Assembly: GCF_030656115.1 (NCBI RefSeq) | Contig: NZ_JAUSOO010000029.1 | Coordinates: forward strand, 1 to 56,531 | Direction: 5' to 3' | Origin: Hydrogenophaga sp. | GTDB taxonomy: Bacteria > Pseudomonadota > Gammaproteobacteria > Burkholderiales > Burkholderiaceae_C | DNA: 56,531 bases | Shown: piece by piece, positions 1-8,383 of the stretch | Position numbering within the stretch: position 1 is the first letter of the stretch | Layout of the letters: each line of letters begins with the position of its first letter | Program-made: the position numbers and the translations under genes | Notes under the pieces: model-generated | Database searches by the model: none | What the model was told of the DNA's origin: nothing | The model's input: the letters and a program-made list of their open reading frames with translations, nothing else

Positions 1-130
1 GCTCATGATTTGCGCTCCACGCTTCCTTCCCACACTCGGTCGCCCTCATGCGGTTGCGCTTCGCTTCGCTCGTCTTGGTCAACTTGCGGCGGGACTTGCA
101 CCCGCAGGAGTGCGCCCATGCTGGGCGCAC
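1..130 (-). mobile_element. 5' end of a group IIC (bacterial class C) self-splicing intron, cut by the window edge
   Basis: Read on the minus strand, the segment begins at 130 with GTGCGCCCAGCATGGGCGC, followed by GGGTGCAAGTCCCGCC and, about 100 bases in, GGGAAGGAAGCGTGGAGCG and GCAAA. This order of blocks matches domain I of class C group II introns such as the Oceanobacillus iheyensis intron (GUGUGCCCGGCAUGGGUGC, GGGUGAGAGUCCC, GAAGGAAGCGGACGGCAAA). Class C introns typically insert just 3' of intrinsic terminators, and here the intron starts immediately after the T run of the porin terminator. The rest of the ribozyme and any maturase gene would lie to the left of the window and cannot be seen. 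Confidence 0.85.
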
Positions 131-164
131 AAAAAAAACCCACTGCGTTTCCACAGTGGGTTTT
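131..164 (-). terminator. Intrinsic terminator of the porin gene
   Basis: AAAACCCACTG at 135-145 and CAGTGGGTTTT at 154-164 form a perfect 11-bp inverted repeat with an 8-base loop. On the minus strand it is followed by a T run at 131-138 (the complement of eight A). It lies about 40 bases after the porin stop codon. The group IIC intron begins at the next base. Confidence 0.9.
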
Positions 165-201
165 GCTCTTGAACCTTCAACTGGCTTGCGCCAGCGTCAG
201 A

Positions 202-1128
202 TCAGAAGTTGTGCTGCAGGCCGATTTCGAAACCGGTCTTGTCCACAGTAGCTTTGCTGTTGCGTGCGTAGCTGGTGTACACATCGGTGCGCTTGCTCAG
301 TGCGTAGCGAGCACCCAGACCCAACTGGGACACGGTCTTGACGTTGCCCACTTCCAACGTGGCATATGAAGCCTTCAGGGTGACTGCACCCATTGGAACA
401 ACCAGACCCAAGGTCATACCGTCAATGTCAGCACCGGCAACGTTCTCGCCTTTGCTGATCAGCAAGTTGGCTTTGGCCATGCCGAAATCGTACGCAGCAC
501 CGAAAGCCGAGTAGTCGGTGTTGTTGTGGTTTTTGCTGGCAGCAACGCTGGCGCTCAGAGGACCTGCGGCATAAGCCAGGCGCACAGACGTAGCGTTCTT
601 CACACCGGCTGCTGCGGTTTCTTTGAAGGCATAAGAACCTTGTGCCATGAAACCGCCCATGGTGGGGCTAGAGTAGGAAATCACATTGGCAAGACGCGTG
701 GGGTTCGTGCCGGCATTGGTGGACGCAGCGTTGTTGGCAACACCGTCGTAGCCGAACACGTCAGCGCCCAGCGCGGTCCAGAAGGCGGCCGAGTAGTCAC
801 GGCCAAAGTCCACTTTACCGAAACCACCGCTCAGGCCAACGATCGAACGGCCTTGCCAGAAGACAGCTGCGTTGGTTTGCGCGCCGGAATCAGGCTGAAA
901 GCGGTGCTCCAGAATGAAGTTGGCTTTCAGACCACCACCCAGGTCTTCGGTACCACGGAAGCCCAGACGGCTGCCAGCAGCTTCATTCAAACCGGTTTCG
1001 GCTTTGGTTGCACCGCCGATGGCGTTGGAAATACCGATGTCAACCTTGCCGTACACGGTCACGGAAGATTGTGCGAAAGCAGCGCTGGTGGCAGCGACGG
1101 CGGCCAGGGCAATCAGGGTCTTTTTCAT
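202..1128 (-). CDS. Gram-negative porin (trimeric general porin family)
   Basis: A 308-residue outer-membrane porin that would let small hydrophilic solutes diffuse across the outer membrane. The start at 1128 gives a classical signal peptide, MKKTLIALAAVAATSAAFAQ, with cleavage expected after AFA, then the family opening SSVTVYGKVDIGI. The motif GTEDLGGGLKANFILEHRF and the C-terminal aromatic FEIGLQHNF, which ends in the terminal Phe needed for BAM-dependent assembly, are typical of Burkholderiales porins. A GGAGA ribosome site lies eight bases before the ATG. The reading frame stays open upstream to 1419 but that part lacks homology and would bury the signal peptide. The gene is monocistronic with its own terminator. 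Confidence 0.95.
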   Translation of the reverse strand: MKKTLIALAAVAATSAAFAQSSVTVYGKVDIGISNAIGGATKAETGLNEAAGSRLGFRGTEDLGGGLKANFILEHRFQPDSGAQTNAAVFWQGRSIVGLSGGFGKVDFGRDYSAAFWTALGADVFGYDGVANNAASTNAGTNPTRLANVISYSSPTMGGFMAQGSYAFKETAAAGVKNATSVRLAYAAGPLSASVAASKNHNNTDYSAFGAAYDFGMAKANLLISKGENVAGADIDGMTLGLVVPMGAVTLKASYATLEVGNVKTVSQLGLGARYALSKRTDVYTSYARNSKATVDKTGFEIGLQHNF

Positions 1129-1505
1129 TGAGAGTTTCTCCAAGGTTGTAAAAAGAGAGGCCGTGGGTCTGCTGCCCTCGAACCAACCTCCGTTTCGGAA
1201 GCTGATGTGATTGCAACAGAATGCGACCAGCCGTACCACGCAAAGCCGTGCCGGCAAGGTTCCGTCCGGGGTAAACCCTAGCTTTTTTGTTGCAATAGAG
1301 CTACAAACCAGGCACACCACCGAGCAAACCGCACGGCGAAGGGGCTCGGCAGTGAAAGGGCGCCCCCCAGGCGGGTTGTCCACCCTCCGACTCGCCAGAC
1401 GCGGCTCGCGTGGCACCATCGGTCACATGGCTTGTCGTGGGTGACGGGCCCCTGCGGTGCCTGCCTGGACAAGTCTTCTTACCAACACGATCAACGGAGC
1501 CCCCC
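1129..1505. other. Divergent intergenic region between the porin and coq7
   Basis: About 377 bases with no supportable gene. It holds the porin leader on the minus strand (GGAGA ribosome site next to 1128) and the upstream region of coq7 on the plus strand. I could not pick a convincing -35/-10 pair on either strand. Open frames here are only extensions of the two flanking genes. Confidence 0.6.
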
Positions 1506-2156
1506 ATGCGTCTAGACCCCCTGCTGACCGCGGCCGATGCCGCACTGAGAACGCTGTTCGTGCCGGCACGCGCTTCGCGCGACTGCCCCACCCTGCCCGA
1601 ACAGCCCAACGAACCGCTGAGCGATGCCGATCGCCAGTTGTCTGGCGCGCTGATGCGGGTCAACCATGTGGGTGAGGTGTGCGCGCAGGCGCTTTACACC
1701 GCACAAGCGTTGGCAGCACGCAGCCCGAGGGGAGGCAGGGCGCCCAACCCAGCGCTGGCCGCGCAGCTGGATGCAGCGGGCCGGGAAGAAACCGATCATC
1801 TGGCTTGGACCAAAGCCCGGCTGGACGAACTGGGTGCGCGGCCTTCGCTGCTGAACCCCCTGTGGTACGCCGGGGCTTTTGGGCTGGGCCTGCTGGCCGG
1901 GCGCATGGGGCCAGGGGTGAGCCTGGGCTTTGTGGTGGAAACCGAACGGCAGGTGGAAGCACACCTGGCCAGCCACATGGACCGCCTGCCGCCTGGCGAT
2001 CAGGCTTCGCGCGCCATCGTGGCTCAGATGAAGGATGACGAAGCACGCCACGCGCGGGAGGCCCAGCATGCAGGTGCGGCGGAGCTGCCGATGCCGGTGC
2101 GAGGTCTGATGCGGGCCGCCGCCAAGGTCATGACGACGGTGGCGCACCGGGTGTGA
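1506..2156 (+). CDS. coq7: 2-nonaprenyl-3-methyl-6-methoxy-1,4-benzoquinol hydroxylase Coq7
   Basis: A 216-residue di-iron carboxylate protein that adds the last ring hydroxyl in ubiquinone biosynthesis. It is thought to act on the inner face of the membrane. Family iron-ligand motifs are present in order: [14 protein letters not shown] (Glu near residue 57), [10 protein letters not shown] (E..H), [12 protein letters not shown] (Glu) and [12 protein letters not shown] (E..H). The hydrophobic middle [13 protein letters not shown] fits membrane association. The ATG at 1506 was chosen because the frame upstream to 1410 lacks family similarity. Length is normal for the bacterial Coq7 group. It appears to be a single gene. 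Confidence 0.93.
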   Translation: MRLDPLLTAADAALRTLFVPARASRDCPTLPEQPNEPLSDADRQLSGALMRVNHVGEVCAQALYTAQALAARSPRGGRAPNPALAAQLDAAGREETDHLAWTKARLDELGARPSLLNPLWYAGAFGLGLLAGRMGPGVSLGFVVETERQVEAHLASHMDRLPPGDQASRAIVAQMKDDEARHAREAQHAGAAELPMPVRGLMRAAAKVMTTVAHRV

Positions 2157-2233
2157 ACCGCGACGGCCAACCTACCGGGGCTTCAAGCCTTCGGAGGGCT
2201 CAGGCCGAGAGGACGCGGGGCAAAGCCCTGGTG

Positions 2234-2683
2234 TCAGGCTTCGATCAACTCAAAGCCCGTGGTGATGTCAGCGGTTTTGCCCAGCATGATGCTGGCCGAG
2301 CAGTATTTGTCGTGGCTCATGGCGATGGCGCGCTCCACCGCCGTGGCGGGAATGCCCTTGCCGGTGACGGTGAAGTGCATGTGGATTTTGGTGAACACTT
2401 TGGGGTCTACCTCGGCGCGTTCGGTGGTGAGTTTGACGCTGCAGCCACGCACGTCGTGCCGGCCGCGCTTCAAGATCAGCACCACGTCGTAGGCGGTGCA
2501 GCCGCCGGTGCCGGCGAGCACGGTTTCCATGGGACGGGGGGCCATGTTGGCACCGCCATTTTCAGGTTTGGCAGCGTCGGGCGCGCCGTCCATGGTGAGC
2601 ACATGGCCGCTGCCGGTTTCGGCCACAAAGCCCATATGTGAACGGGTGCCGGCGGCGCCGGTCCAGGTGACGGTGCATTCCAT
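2234..2683 (-). CDS. OsmC family peroxiredoxin-like protein
   Basis: A 149-residue OsmC/Ohr-superfamily protein, which use a pair of cysteines to reduce organic hydroperoxides. The first Cys is at residue 62 in LAGTGGCTAYDV and the second in SHDKYCSASIML near the C-terminus, the usual positions. It belongs to the general OsmC group (YhfA-like) rather than clearly to Ohr, so the substrate is uncertain. The start at 2683 gives the canonical N-terminus MECTVTWTG. The frame remains open upstream to 2989 but that stretch overlaps the small RNA promoter and ilvA and has no similarity. No strong purine-rich ribosome site is visible. Confidence 0.85.
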   Translation of the reverse strand: MECTVTWTGAAGTRSHMGFVAETGSGHVLTMDGAPDAAKPENGGANMAPRPMETVLAGTGGCTAYDVVLILKRGRHDVRGCSVKLTTERAEVDPKVFTKIHMHFTVTGKGIPATAVERAIAMSHDKYCSASIMLGKTADITTGFELIEA

Positions 2684-2773
2684 GAGGAGGTCCAAGTGTG
2701 AAATAAATGGCGAACCAGGTGGCAAACTTTGGGGCAGCTCTCTAAAAGATAGCAAAAATCCCGTTGAAACACA

Positions 2774-2809
2774 CTTGCATGTTGCATTGCAGCATGCAAG
2801 CGGTATACT
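2774..2809 (+). promoter_or_regulatory. Sigma70-type promoter with an overlapping inverted repeat
   Basis: TTGCAT (2782-2787) and TATACT (2804-2809) are separated by 16 bases, giving good -35 and -10 matches, with transcription expected from about 2815. The -35 is bracketed by a perfect 8-bp inverted repeat, CTTGCATG (2774-2781) and CATGCAAG (2793-2800), in a position to act as a repressor operator. It drives the small transcript ending at 2894 and possibly ilvA by read-through. Confidence 0.65.
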
Positions 2810-2814
2810 GGCGC

Positions 2815-2894
2815 CATTGTATTTAAGGTTGTCTCCTCTACCCTCCACGGGTGGATTTAAGCCCGGACCGGTTCTGCCAGTCCGGGTTTTTTTT
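2815..2894 (+). ncRNA. Probable small RNA (about 80 nt) upstream of ilvA
   Basis: The transcript predicted from the 2804-2809 -10 box has no ATG-started reading frame. It contains the pyrimidine-rich, anti-ribosome-site-like segment GTCTCCTCTACCCTCC, a small hairpin TCCACGGGTGGA, and a strong terminator: CCCGGAC (2862-2868) pairing with GTCCGGG (2880-2886), then eight T. That is the architecture of a trans-acting sRNA. The alternative is an attenuated leader of ilvA, but no leader peptide with Ile/Val/Leu codons can be seen. I cannot assign a known family, though toxic betaproteobacterial sRNAs are a possible comparison. Confidence 0.6.
2862..2894 (+). terminator. Intrinsic terminator between the small RNA and ilvA
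   Basis: CCCGGAC / GTCCGGG stem of 7 bp, an 11-base loop, and an uninterrupted T8 at 2887-2894. It lies 40 bases before the ilvA start, so it either ends the small RNA or controls entry into ilvA. Confidence 0.85.
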
Positions 2895-2934
2895 GTCTTT
2901 TTGGCCTCGATATGATCAGGGCTGAGGAAACACC

Positions 2935-4545
2935 ATGCCCGCTCGACCCAAAAAACTTGCCCCTGACGCCCTTTTGGCGCCCTTGTCACCCGTCACGGCG
3001 CTGAGCCCGGCCGACTATCTGAAGAAAATTTTGACCGCCCGGGTGTACGACGTGGCGGTGGAATCGACGCTGGAGCCGGCCAAGAACCTGAGTCGGCGGC
3101 TGAACAACACGGTGCTGCTCAAGCGCGAAGACCAGCAGCCCGTGTTCAGCTTCAAGCTGCGCGGGGCTTACAACAAGATGGCGCACCTGACGCCGCAGCA
3201 GCTGAAAAAAGGCGTCATTTGTGCCTCGGCTGGCAACCACGCGCAAGGCGTGGCACTGGGCGCCAGCAAACTGGGCACGCGGGCGGTGATTGTGATGCCG
3301 ACCACCACGCCGCAGGTGAAGGTGGACGCGGTGCTGGCGTTGGGCGGTGATGTGGTGCTGCACGGTGACAGCTATTCGGACGCCTACACCCACGCGGTGG
3401 CGCTGCAGAAAAAGCAGGGCCTGACCTTTGTGCACCCGTTTGACGACCCGGACGTGATTGCGGGCCAGGGCACGATTGCCATGGAAATCTTGCGCCAACT
3501 GCAAAGCCTGGGCTCGGACCACCTGGACGCGGTGTTTGTGGCCATTGGCGGGGGCGGGCTGATTTCGGGCGTGGCCAACTACATCAAGGCGGTGCGCCCG
3601 GAGATCAAGGTGATTGGGGTGCAAACCACGGATTCGGATGCAATGCTGCAGTCGGTGCGCGCGGGCGAGCGGGTGACACTGCCCGACGTGGGCCTGTTTG
3701 CCGACGGCACGGCGGTGAAGCTGGTGGGCGAAGAAACCTTTCGCATTGCCAGCGGCCTGGTGGACGACTACGTGGTGGTGGACACCGATGCGGTGTGCGC
3801 GGCCATCAAAGACATTTTTGTGGATACGCGCAGCATTGTGGAGCCCTCGGGGGCGCTGGCGGTGGCCGCCATCAAACAGTATGTGGCCGAGCACAAAACC
3901 ACGGGACAAACCTATGCCGCCATTTTGTGTGGTGCCAACATGAATTTTGACCGGCTGCGCTTTGTGGCCGAGCGCGCCGAAGTGGGCGAAGAGCGCGAGG
4001 CGCTGTTGGCGGTGACGATTCCCGAAGAGCGCGGCAGTTTTCGGCGCTTTTGTGAATTGATTGGCACCCTGCCGGGCACACCCCGCAACGTGACCGAGTT
4101 CAATTACCGGGTGCACGACGCGGCCAAAGCCCACGTGTTTGTGGGCCTGACGACGCAAGGCAAGGGCGAATCGAGTGAGATTGCCAGCCACCTCGGGCAG
4201 CACGGGTTTGATGCGCTGGACCTGACGCACGATGATCTGGCGCAAGAGCATATTCGCCACATGGTGGGCGGGCATTCGCCACTGGCACACGACGAACGCC
4301 TGCTGCGTTTTGTGTTTCCGGAGCGCCCCGGTGCGCTGCTGAAGTTTTTGAGCCTGATGCGCCCGGGCTGGAACATCAGCCTGTTTCACTACCGAAACCA
4401 GGGCGCTGACTACGGCCGCATTTTGGTGGGCCTGCAGGTGCCACCCAAAGACGACAAGGCTTTTGCCAAGTTTCTCGATACGCTGGGCTATCCCTATGTA
4501 GAAGAAACGCAGAACCCGGTGTACCGCCTGTTTCTGAAAAGCTGA
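2935..4545 (+). CDS. ilvA: Threonine ammonia-lyase, biosynthetic
   Basis: A 536-residue PLP enzyme that deaminates threonine to 2-oxobutanoate, the first step of isoleucine synthesis. The Schiff-base lysine is K74 in FSFKLRGAYNKM, and a glycine-rich PLP phosphate loop, AIGGGGLISGVA, follows near residue 202. The C-terminal third has two ACT-like regulatory repeats, ERGSFRRFCELIG and later ERPGALLKFLSLM, the long form expected for feedback inhibition by isoleucine. The ATG at 2935 is preceded by TGAGGA. No branched-chain genes are adjacent. Confidence 0.97.
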   Translation: MPARPKKLAPDALLAPLSPVTALSPADYLKKILTARVYDVAVESTLEPAKNLSRRLNNTVLLKREDQQPVFSFKLRGAYNKMAHLTPQQLKKGVICASAGNHAQGVALGASKLGTRAVIVMPTTTPQVKVDAVLALGGDVVLHGDSYSDAYTHAVALQKKQGLTFVHPFDDPDVIAGQGTIAMEILRQLQSLGSDHLDAVFVAIGGGGLISGVANYIKAVRPEIKVIGVQTTDSDAMLQSVRAGERVTLPDVGLFADGTAVKLVGEETFRIASGLVDDYVVVDTDAVCAAIKDIFVDTRSIVEPSGALAVAAIKQYVAEHKTTGQTYAAILCGANMNFDRLRFVAERAEVGEEREALLAVTIPEERGSFRRFCELIGTLPGTPRNVTEFNYRVHDAAKAHVFVGLTTQGKGESSEIASHLGQHGFDALDLTHDDLAQEHIRHMVGGHSPLAHDERLLRFVFPERPGALLKFLSLMRPGWNISLFHYRNQGADYGRILVGLQVPPKDDKAFAKFLDTLGYPYVEETQNPVYRLFLKS

Positions 4546-4546
4546 A

Positions 4547-5059
4547 TCAACTCGGCGCGCCTGTCGTCTGGGGCAAAGACAGTTCTACCGTGGTCGGCCC
4601 TTGCAGCGCAGGGCCCAGACGCGCACTGCTGCGGCTGACGGACTGCAACACCAAACCACCGTCCAGCACAGCCCCCACACGGTAAGGACGGGGGGGTTGG
4701 CCGTCCACGCCGATCAAGGCCGCCCCTTGCGCGGCACCCACCGCCGCCACGCCCAACAGGACGTAACGGCTCGGCGTGGCCACAGGTACATGGGCCTCGC
4801 TGGTGGGCACCACGGCAGGCAACACGCCCAGCGCACGGGCCACCAACGCAGCGTCCACCACCGGCAAGGCCATGGGCGCAGCGGCCACCGGGGTGACCGG
4901 CGTGCGCCCCACAGCCAGCAGCACCCAGTAACCCGCGCTCAGACCTGCGGCAAGCCACAGCACGCCGGCGGCCACAGAGGGCCATGCGCGGCGCAAAGCC
5001 GACGAGCCGACCGGACCGTCGCCAGGGTAGATGGAAGGGCTTGAAACTGCCTTGTTCAT
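4547..5059 (-). CDS. gspC: Type II secretion system protein C (GspC)
   Basis: A 170-residue bitopic inner-membrane protein. A single hydrophobic segment near residues 28-52 (AAGVLWLAAGLSAGYWVLLAV) is followed by the periplasmic HR domain with the telltale run YVLLGVAAVGAAQGAALIGVDGQPPRPYRVG, seen around residues 98-130. GspC couples the inner-membrane platform to the secretin. The protein stops after the HR domain and has no PDZ domain, as in many Burkholderiales. It is transcribed away from the other gsp genes, sharing a 159-bp divergent region with gspG. Confidence 0.85.
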   Translation of the reverse strand: MNKAVSSPSIYPGDGPVGSSALRRAWPSVAAGVLWLAAGLSAGYWVLLAVGRTPVTPVAAAPMALPVVDAALVARALGVLPAVVPTSEAHVPVATPSRYVLLGVAAVGAAQGAALIGVDGQPPRPYRVGAVLDGGLVLQSVSRSSARLGPALQGPTTVELSLPQTTGAPS

Positions 5060-5218
5060 ATGGGGGCATTATGATGGAGAGCGATGTCCAAGCCATGGCT
5101 GCCAGCGGGCTTGTTGAGCACACACAACGCCCGAAGGCTTGTCGGACTTGAAAATCGCTGACAGCCCATGGGCCGCACGCGCCAAGTCCAACAGATGTCC
5201 TGTTCCAGAGAAACTGTG

Positions 5219-5689
5219 ATGAACCGACCCGATACCCACGCCCCCGGCCCTTTTCGCATTCCGTCCCATGTGGGGCAAGCACTGCAGCGGGGTTTCACCC
5301 TGATCGAGCTCATGGTGGTGTTGGTCATCATCGGCGTGCTGGCGGCTTTGATCGTGCCCAACGTGCTCGACCGCGCCGACGACGCCCGCGTGACCGCGGC
5401 CAAAACCGATGTCAACAACCTGATGCAGGCGCTCAAGCTCTACCGGCTGGACAACCAACGCTACCCCACCAGCGAGCAAGGCCTGAACGCGCTGGTGACC
5501 AAACCCTCGGCCAGCCCGGTGCCGCCCAACTGGCGCCCTTACCTGGAAAAACTGCCCGCCGATCCCTGGAGCCGCCCTTACCAGTATCTGAACCCGGGTG
5601 TGCACGGCGAAGTGGACGTGCTCTCGCTGGGTGCCGATGGTCAGCCTGGCGGTGAGGGACGCGACGCCGATGTGGGCAGCTGGCAATAA
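5219..5689 (+). CDS. gspG: Type II secretion major pseudopilin GspG
   Basis: A 156-residue major pseudopilin that builds the periplasmic pseudopilus. The prepilin peptidase site is RGFTLIELMVVLVIIGVLAA (cleavage between G and F, Glu at +5), followed by the GspG signature YRLDNQRYPTSEQGLNALV and the C-terminal calcium-loop region LSLGADGQPGGEGRDADVGSW. The ATG at 5219 was chosen over the in-frame ATG at 5168 because the extra 17 residues are unlike the family and lie in the divergent promoter region. The leader peptide before the cleavage site is still long (about 24 residues). Confidence 0.95.
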   Translation: MNRPDTHAPGPFRIPSHVGQALQRGFTLIELMVVLVIIGVLAALIVPNVLDRADDARVTAAKTDVNNLMQALKLYRLDNQRYPTSEQGLNALVTKPSASPVPPNWRPYLEKLPADPWSRPYQYLNPGVHGEVDVLSLGADGQPGGEGRDADVGSWQ

Positions 5690-5704
5690 ACCCCGCCGCT
5701 GCCC

Positions 5705-6175
5705 GTGACCGACCTTGTGGGCATGCCCAAGCGGGCGCGTGGCTTCACCCTGCTGGAACTGATGGTGGTGGTGGCCGTTGTGGCGCTGGCCACCGCCGGG
5801 GCCACGCTGGCACTGCGCGACAGCAGCGCCACCCGGCTGGAGCGCGAAGGCCTGCGCCTGTCGGCCTTGCTGGAGTCGGCCCGCGCCCAGTCGCGCACCA
5901 GTGGCGTGCCGGTGGTATGGCGCCAGCGGACGGACGGCTTTGAGTTTGTGGGTGTGAAACCCAAGCGCGATGCACACAGTTCGCTGGCCGAACCCCGCAC
6001 CTGGCTCGACCCCGAAACCCGCGCCCAAGTGACCCAGCCCACCGGCGCCCAGGTGCTGGTGCTTGGCCCTGAGCCACTGATTGCGGCGCAACGGCTGGTG
6101 CTGCACCAGGGCGAGCGGCAGCTGACGCTGGCTACAGATGGCATCTCGCCTTTTGCCGTGGTGCCCACGCCATGA
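5705..6175 (+). CDS. gspH: Type II secretion minor pseudopilin GspH
   Basis: A 156-residue minor pseudopilin with cleavage motif RGFTLLELMVVVAVVALATA and a beta-rich C-terminal domain. The chosen start is GTG at 5705, 15 bases after gspG. An ATG at 5723 would leave a shorter leader peptide (MPKRARG) and is an equally plausible start. Its stop overlaps the gspI start in ATGA at 6172-6175, so translation is probably coupled. Confidence 0.9.
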   Translation: MTDLVGMPKRARGFTLLELMVVVAVVALATAGATLALRDSSATRLEREGLRLSALLESARAQSRTSGVPVVWRQRTDGFEFVGVKPKRDAHSSLAEPRTWLDPETRAQVTQPTGAQVLVLGPEPLIAAQRLVLHQGERQLTLATDGISPFAVVPTP

Positions 6176-6546
6176 AGCCAACGGATCAGCGCGGCTTCAC
6201 GCTGGTGGAGATTCTGGTGGCGTTGGCGGTGGTGGCCATCACGCTGTCGGCCGGCTTGCAGGCCACGGGCGCACTCACCCGCGCCGCCACCCGCCAGAGC
6301 GACCAGTGGCTGGCCCAGTTGTGCGCTGAAAACGAGCTGACCCGGTTGCGGCTTTCGCGCCAGTTGCCGGGTGTGGGCGACAGCACCGCCGACTGTGAAC
6401 AGGCCGGGCAGACGCTGCAGGTGCGGCTGTCGGTGCTGCCCACGCCCAACCCGAATTTTCGGCGCATCGACGCGGTGGTGACGGCACCGGTGGATGGCGC
6501 TGCCGTGCAACTGCTCACACTGTCCACGGTACTGGGGCGGTATTGA
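6172..6546 (+). CDS. gspI: Type II secretion minor pseudopilin GspI
   Basis: A 124-residue minor pseudopilin that with GspJ and GspK forms the tip of the pseudopilus. The processing site is RGFTLVEILVALAVVAITLS with Glu at +5, and the C-terminal region NFRRIDAVVTAP is typical of GspI. It begins inside the gspH stop codon (ATGA) and ends in TGATG shared with gspJ. Confidence 0.92.
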   Translation: MKPTDQRGFTLVEILVALAVVAITLSAGLQATGALTRAATRQSDQWLAQLCAENELTRLRLSRQLPGVGDSTADCEQAGQTLQVRLSVLPTPNPNFRRIDAVVTAPVDGAAVQLLTLSTVLGRY

Positions 6547-7319
6547 TGGAACACCCCCGCAGCCCCACGGCAACTTCGCTCGGCTTCACCCTGATTGAGC
6601 TGCTGGTGGCCATCACGATCATGTCGATGCTGGCGCTGCTGAGCTGGCGCTCGCTCGACGGCATGACGCGCACCCAGACCCTGACCCAGCAGCGCGCCGA
6701 TGAGCTGCTGCGCCTGCAAGCGGCGCTGGGCCAGTGGGGCGCCGATCTGGACGCGGTGGTGGAAACCGGCGAGGTGACTGCGCTGGAATTCAACGGCCAG
6801 GTGCTGCGCATGACGCGCCGTGACAGCACCGAAGCGGGCCTGCAAAGCCCCGGCGTGCGGGTGGTGGCTTGGGCGCGGCACACCGGCGCGCAGCGGTCCG
6901 ACCCGGCCGCGCTCAGCACAACCGGATCCACCAACGCAGGCTCCGCGCAATGGGTGCGCTGGCAATCGCCCCCGCTGGTGCGGCGCGACGAACTGGCGCG
7001 GGCCTGGCAGCGTGCAGCCGAATGGGGCAGCGGCGCCCGGCTGGCCACCACCGACAACCCTGGCGGTGGCAATGACAGCGCGGTTGCGCTGTTTGGCATT
7101 GACCAGTGGCAATTGTTCTACCACCGGGGTGAAACCTGGAGCAACCCGCAATCGTCGGTGGGCACGGAAGCCGCTGACGGTGAAGCGGCGAACACCACGG
7201 CGGCCACCGAGCTGCCCAATGGTGTGCGGCTGGTGTTGACGCTGTCCACCGGGCAAAGCCTGTCGGGCGCGCTGGTGCGCGACTGGGTGCGCCCCACGTT
7301 GCAGGCGGGCCGGTCGTGA
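6546..7319 (+). CDS. gspJ: Type II secretion minor pseudopilin GspJ
   Basis: A 257-residue minor pseudopilin. The leader ends in LGFTLIELLVAITIMSMLAL, and the following SWRSLDGMTRTQT is the GspJ signature. The ATG at 6546 uses the A of the gspI stop codon, which supports it over a TTG three bases earlier. The 3' end overlaps the GTG start of gspK (GTGA at 7316-7319). Confidence 0.93.
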   Translation: MEHPRSPTATSLGFTLIELLVAITIMSMLALLSWRSLDGMTRTQTLTQQRADELLRLQAALGQWGADLDAVVETGEVTALEFNGQVLRMTRRDSTEAGLQSPGVRVVAWARHTGAQRSDPAALSTTGSTNAGSAQWVRWQSPPLVRRDELARAWQRAAEWGSGARLATTDNPGGGNDSAVALFGIDQWQLFYHRGETWSNPQSSVGTEAADGEAANTTAATELPNGVRLVLTLSTGQSLSGALVRDWVRPTLQAGRS

Positions 7320-8290
7320 GGGGCATGCCACGCCAACGCGGCGCGGCGCTGCTGCTGGCCATGTTGGTGGTCACCCTGGTGGCCACGCTGGCATCGGCCG
7401 CTTTGTGGCAACAGTGGCGGGCGACCGAAGTGGAAACCGCCGAGCGCCAGCGCTTGCAGGCGGGCTGGATTCTCACCGGCGCCCTGGACTGGGCGCGCCT
7501 GATCCTGCGCGAAGACGCGCGCGGCAACCAGAACAGCGGCAACGCCGACCACCTGGGCGAACCCTGGGCCATGCCGCTGGAAGAGGCGCGCCTGTCCAGC
7601 TTTTTGGCGGCCGACCGCGAGAACAGTGCCGACGACGTGCTGGAAGCTTTTCTGTCGGGCGAGGTGATCGACATGCAGTCGCGTCTCAACTTCATGAACC
7701 TGGTGAAGCTGAGCGGCACCGGCAGCACAGCGAAAGCCGAGATCTCCGAGACCGACATGGCCGCATTCACCCGGCTCTATGAGCAGTTGGACCTGCCCCT
7801 GGCCGAGCTGAACGCGGCGGTGAACGAGCTGCGCAGCACCACCGAACTGGCCGCCAACGATCCCATGCCTTCGCGCACCGCGCTCAAGCCACGCAAGCTG
7901 GCGCACCTGGGCTGGCTGGGCATTGGTCCGGGCAGCCTGGCCGCGCTGGAGCCCCACGTGGCGGTGTTGCCCGAGCGCACCACCCTCAACATCAACACCG
8001 CCAGCCCGCAGGCCATCGTGGCCAGCACGCCCCGGCTGGACTTGGCACAAGCGCAGCGGCTGGTGGCCGAGCGCGAGCGCAATCCGTTCAAGACCCTGGC
8101 CGATGCCAGCCGCCTGCTGCCCGCACTGGAAGGCCAGTTGACGGAAACCCAGCACGGCACCCGCAGCCGCTATTTCGAGGTGCGTGGCCGCTTGCGTCTG
8201 GACGACGCAGTGGTTGAAGAACGCTCGCTGGTGGTGCGCAACAACCTGGACGTGCGGGTGAGTTGGCGCGAGCGCATCGCCGGGCGCTGA
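7316..8290 (+). CDS. gspK: Type II secretion minor pseudopilin GspK
   Basis: A 324-residue large minor pseudopilin that caps the pseudopilus tip. The N-terminus RQRGAALLLAMLVVTLVATL lacks Glu at +5, a known trait of GspK that sets it apart from the other pseudopilins. A helix-rich domain (residues about 80-230, with SRLNFMNLVK) and NINTASPQAIVASTPRLDLAQAQRLV, a helix-hairpin-helix-like region, complete the family pattern. The start is GTG at 7316, overlapping gspJ. Confidence 0.92.
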   Translation: MRGMPRQRGAALLLAMLVVTLVATLASAALWQQWRATEVETAERQRLQAGWILTGALDWARLILREDARGNQNSGNADHLGEPWAMPLEEARLSSFLAADRENSADDVLEAFLSGEVIDMQSRLNFMNLVKLSGTGSTAKAEISETDMAAFTRLYEQLDLPLAELNAAVNELRSTTELAANDPMPSRTALKPRKLAHLGWLGIGPGSLAALEPHVAVLPERTTLNINTASPQAIVASTPRLDLAQAQRLVAERERNPFKTLADASRLLPALEGQLTETQHGTRSRYFEVRGRLRLDDAVVEERSLVVRNNLDVRVSWRERIAGR

Positions 8291-8383
8291 ACAACGCCGT
8301 CCGCTGCAGCACCTCAACCAACCGCCTTGCAGGCTCTCTAGAATGGCACCCACCCGTTTTCCCCTCCACCAACGCCCCACCCC

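Noticed and set aside
1..130. A tRNA-like or degenerate repeat reading of the left edge
   Set aside because: The order of conserved blocks fits domain I of a group IIC intron far better, and no cloverleaf can be folded.
2815..2934. Classical ilvA attenuator with leader peptide
   Set aside because: No start codon followed by Ile, Val or Leu codons exists before the terminator, and no alternative antiterminator pairing was evident.
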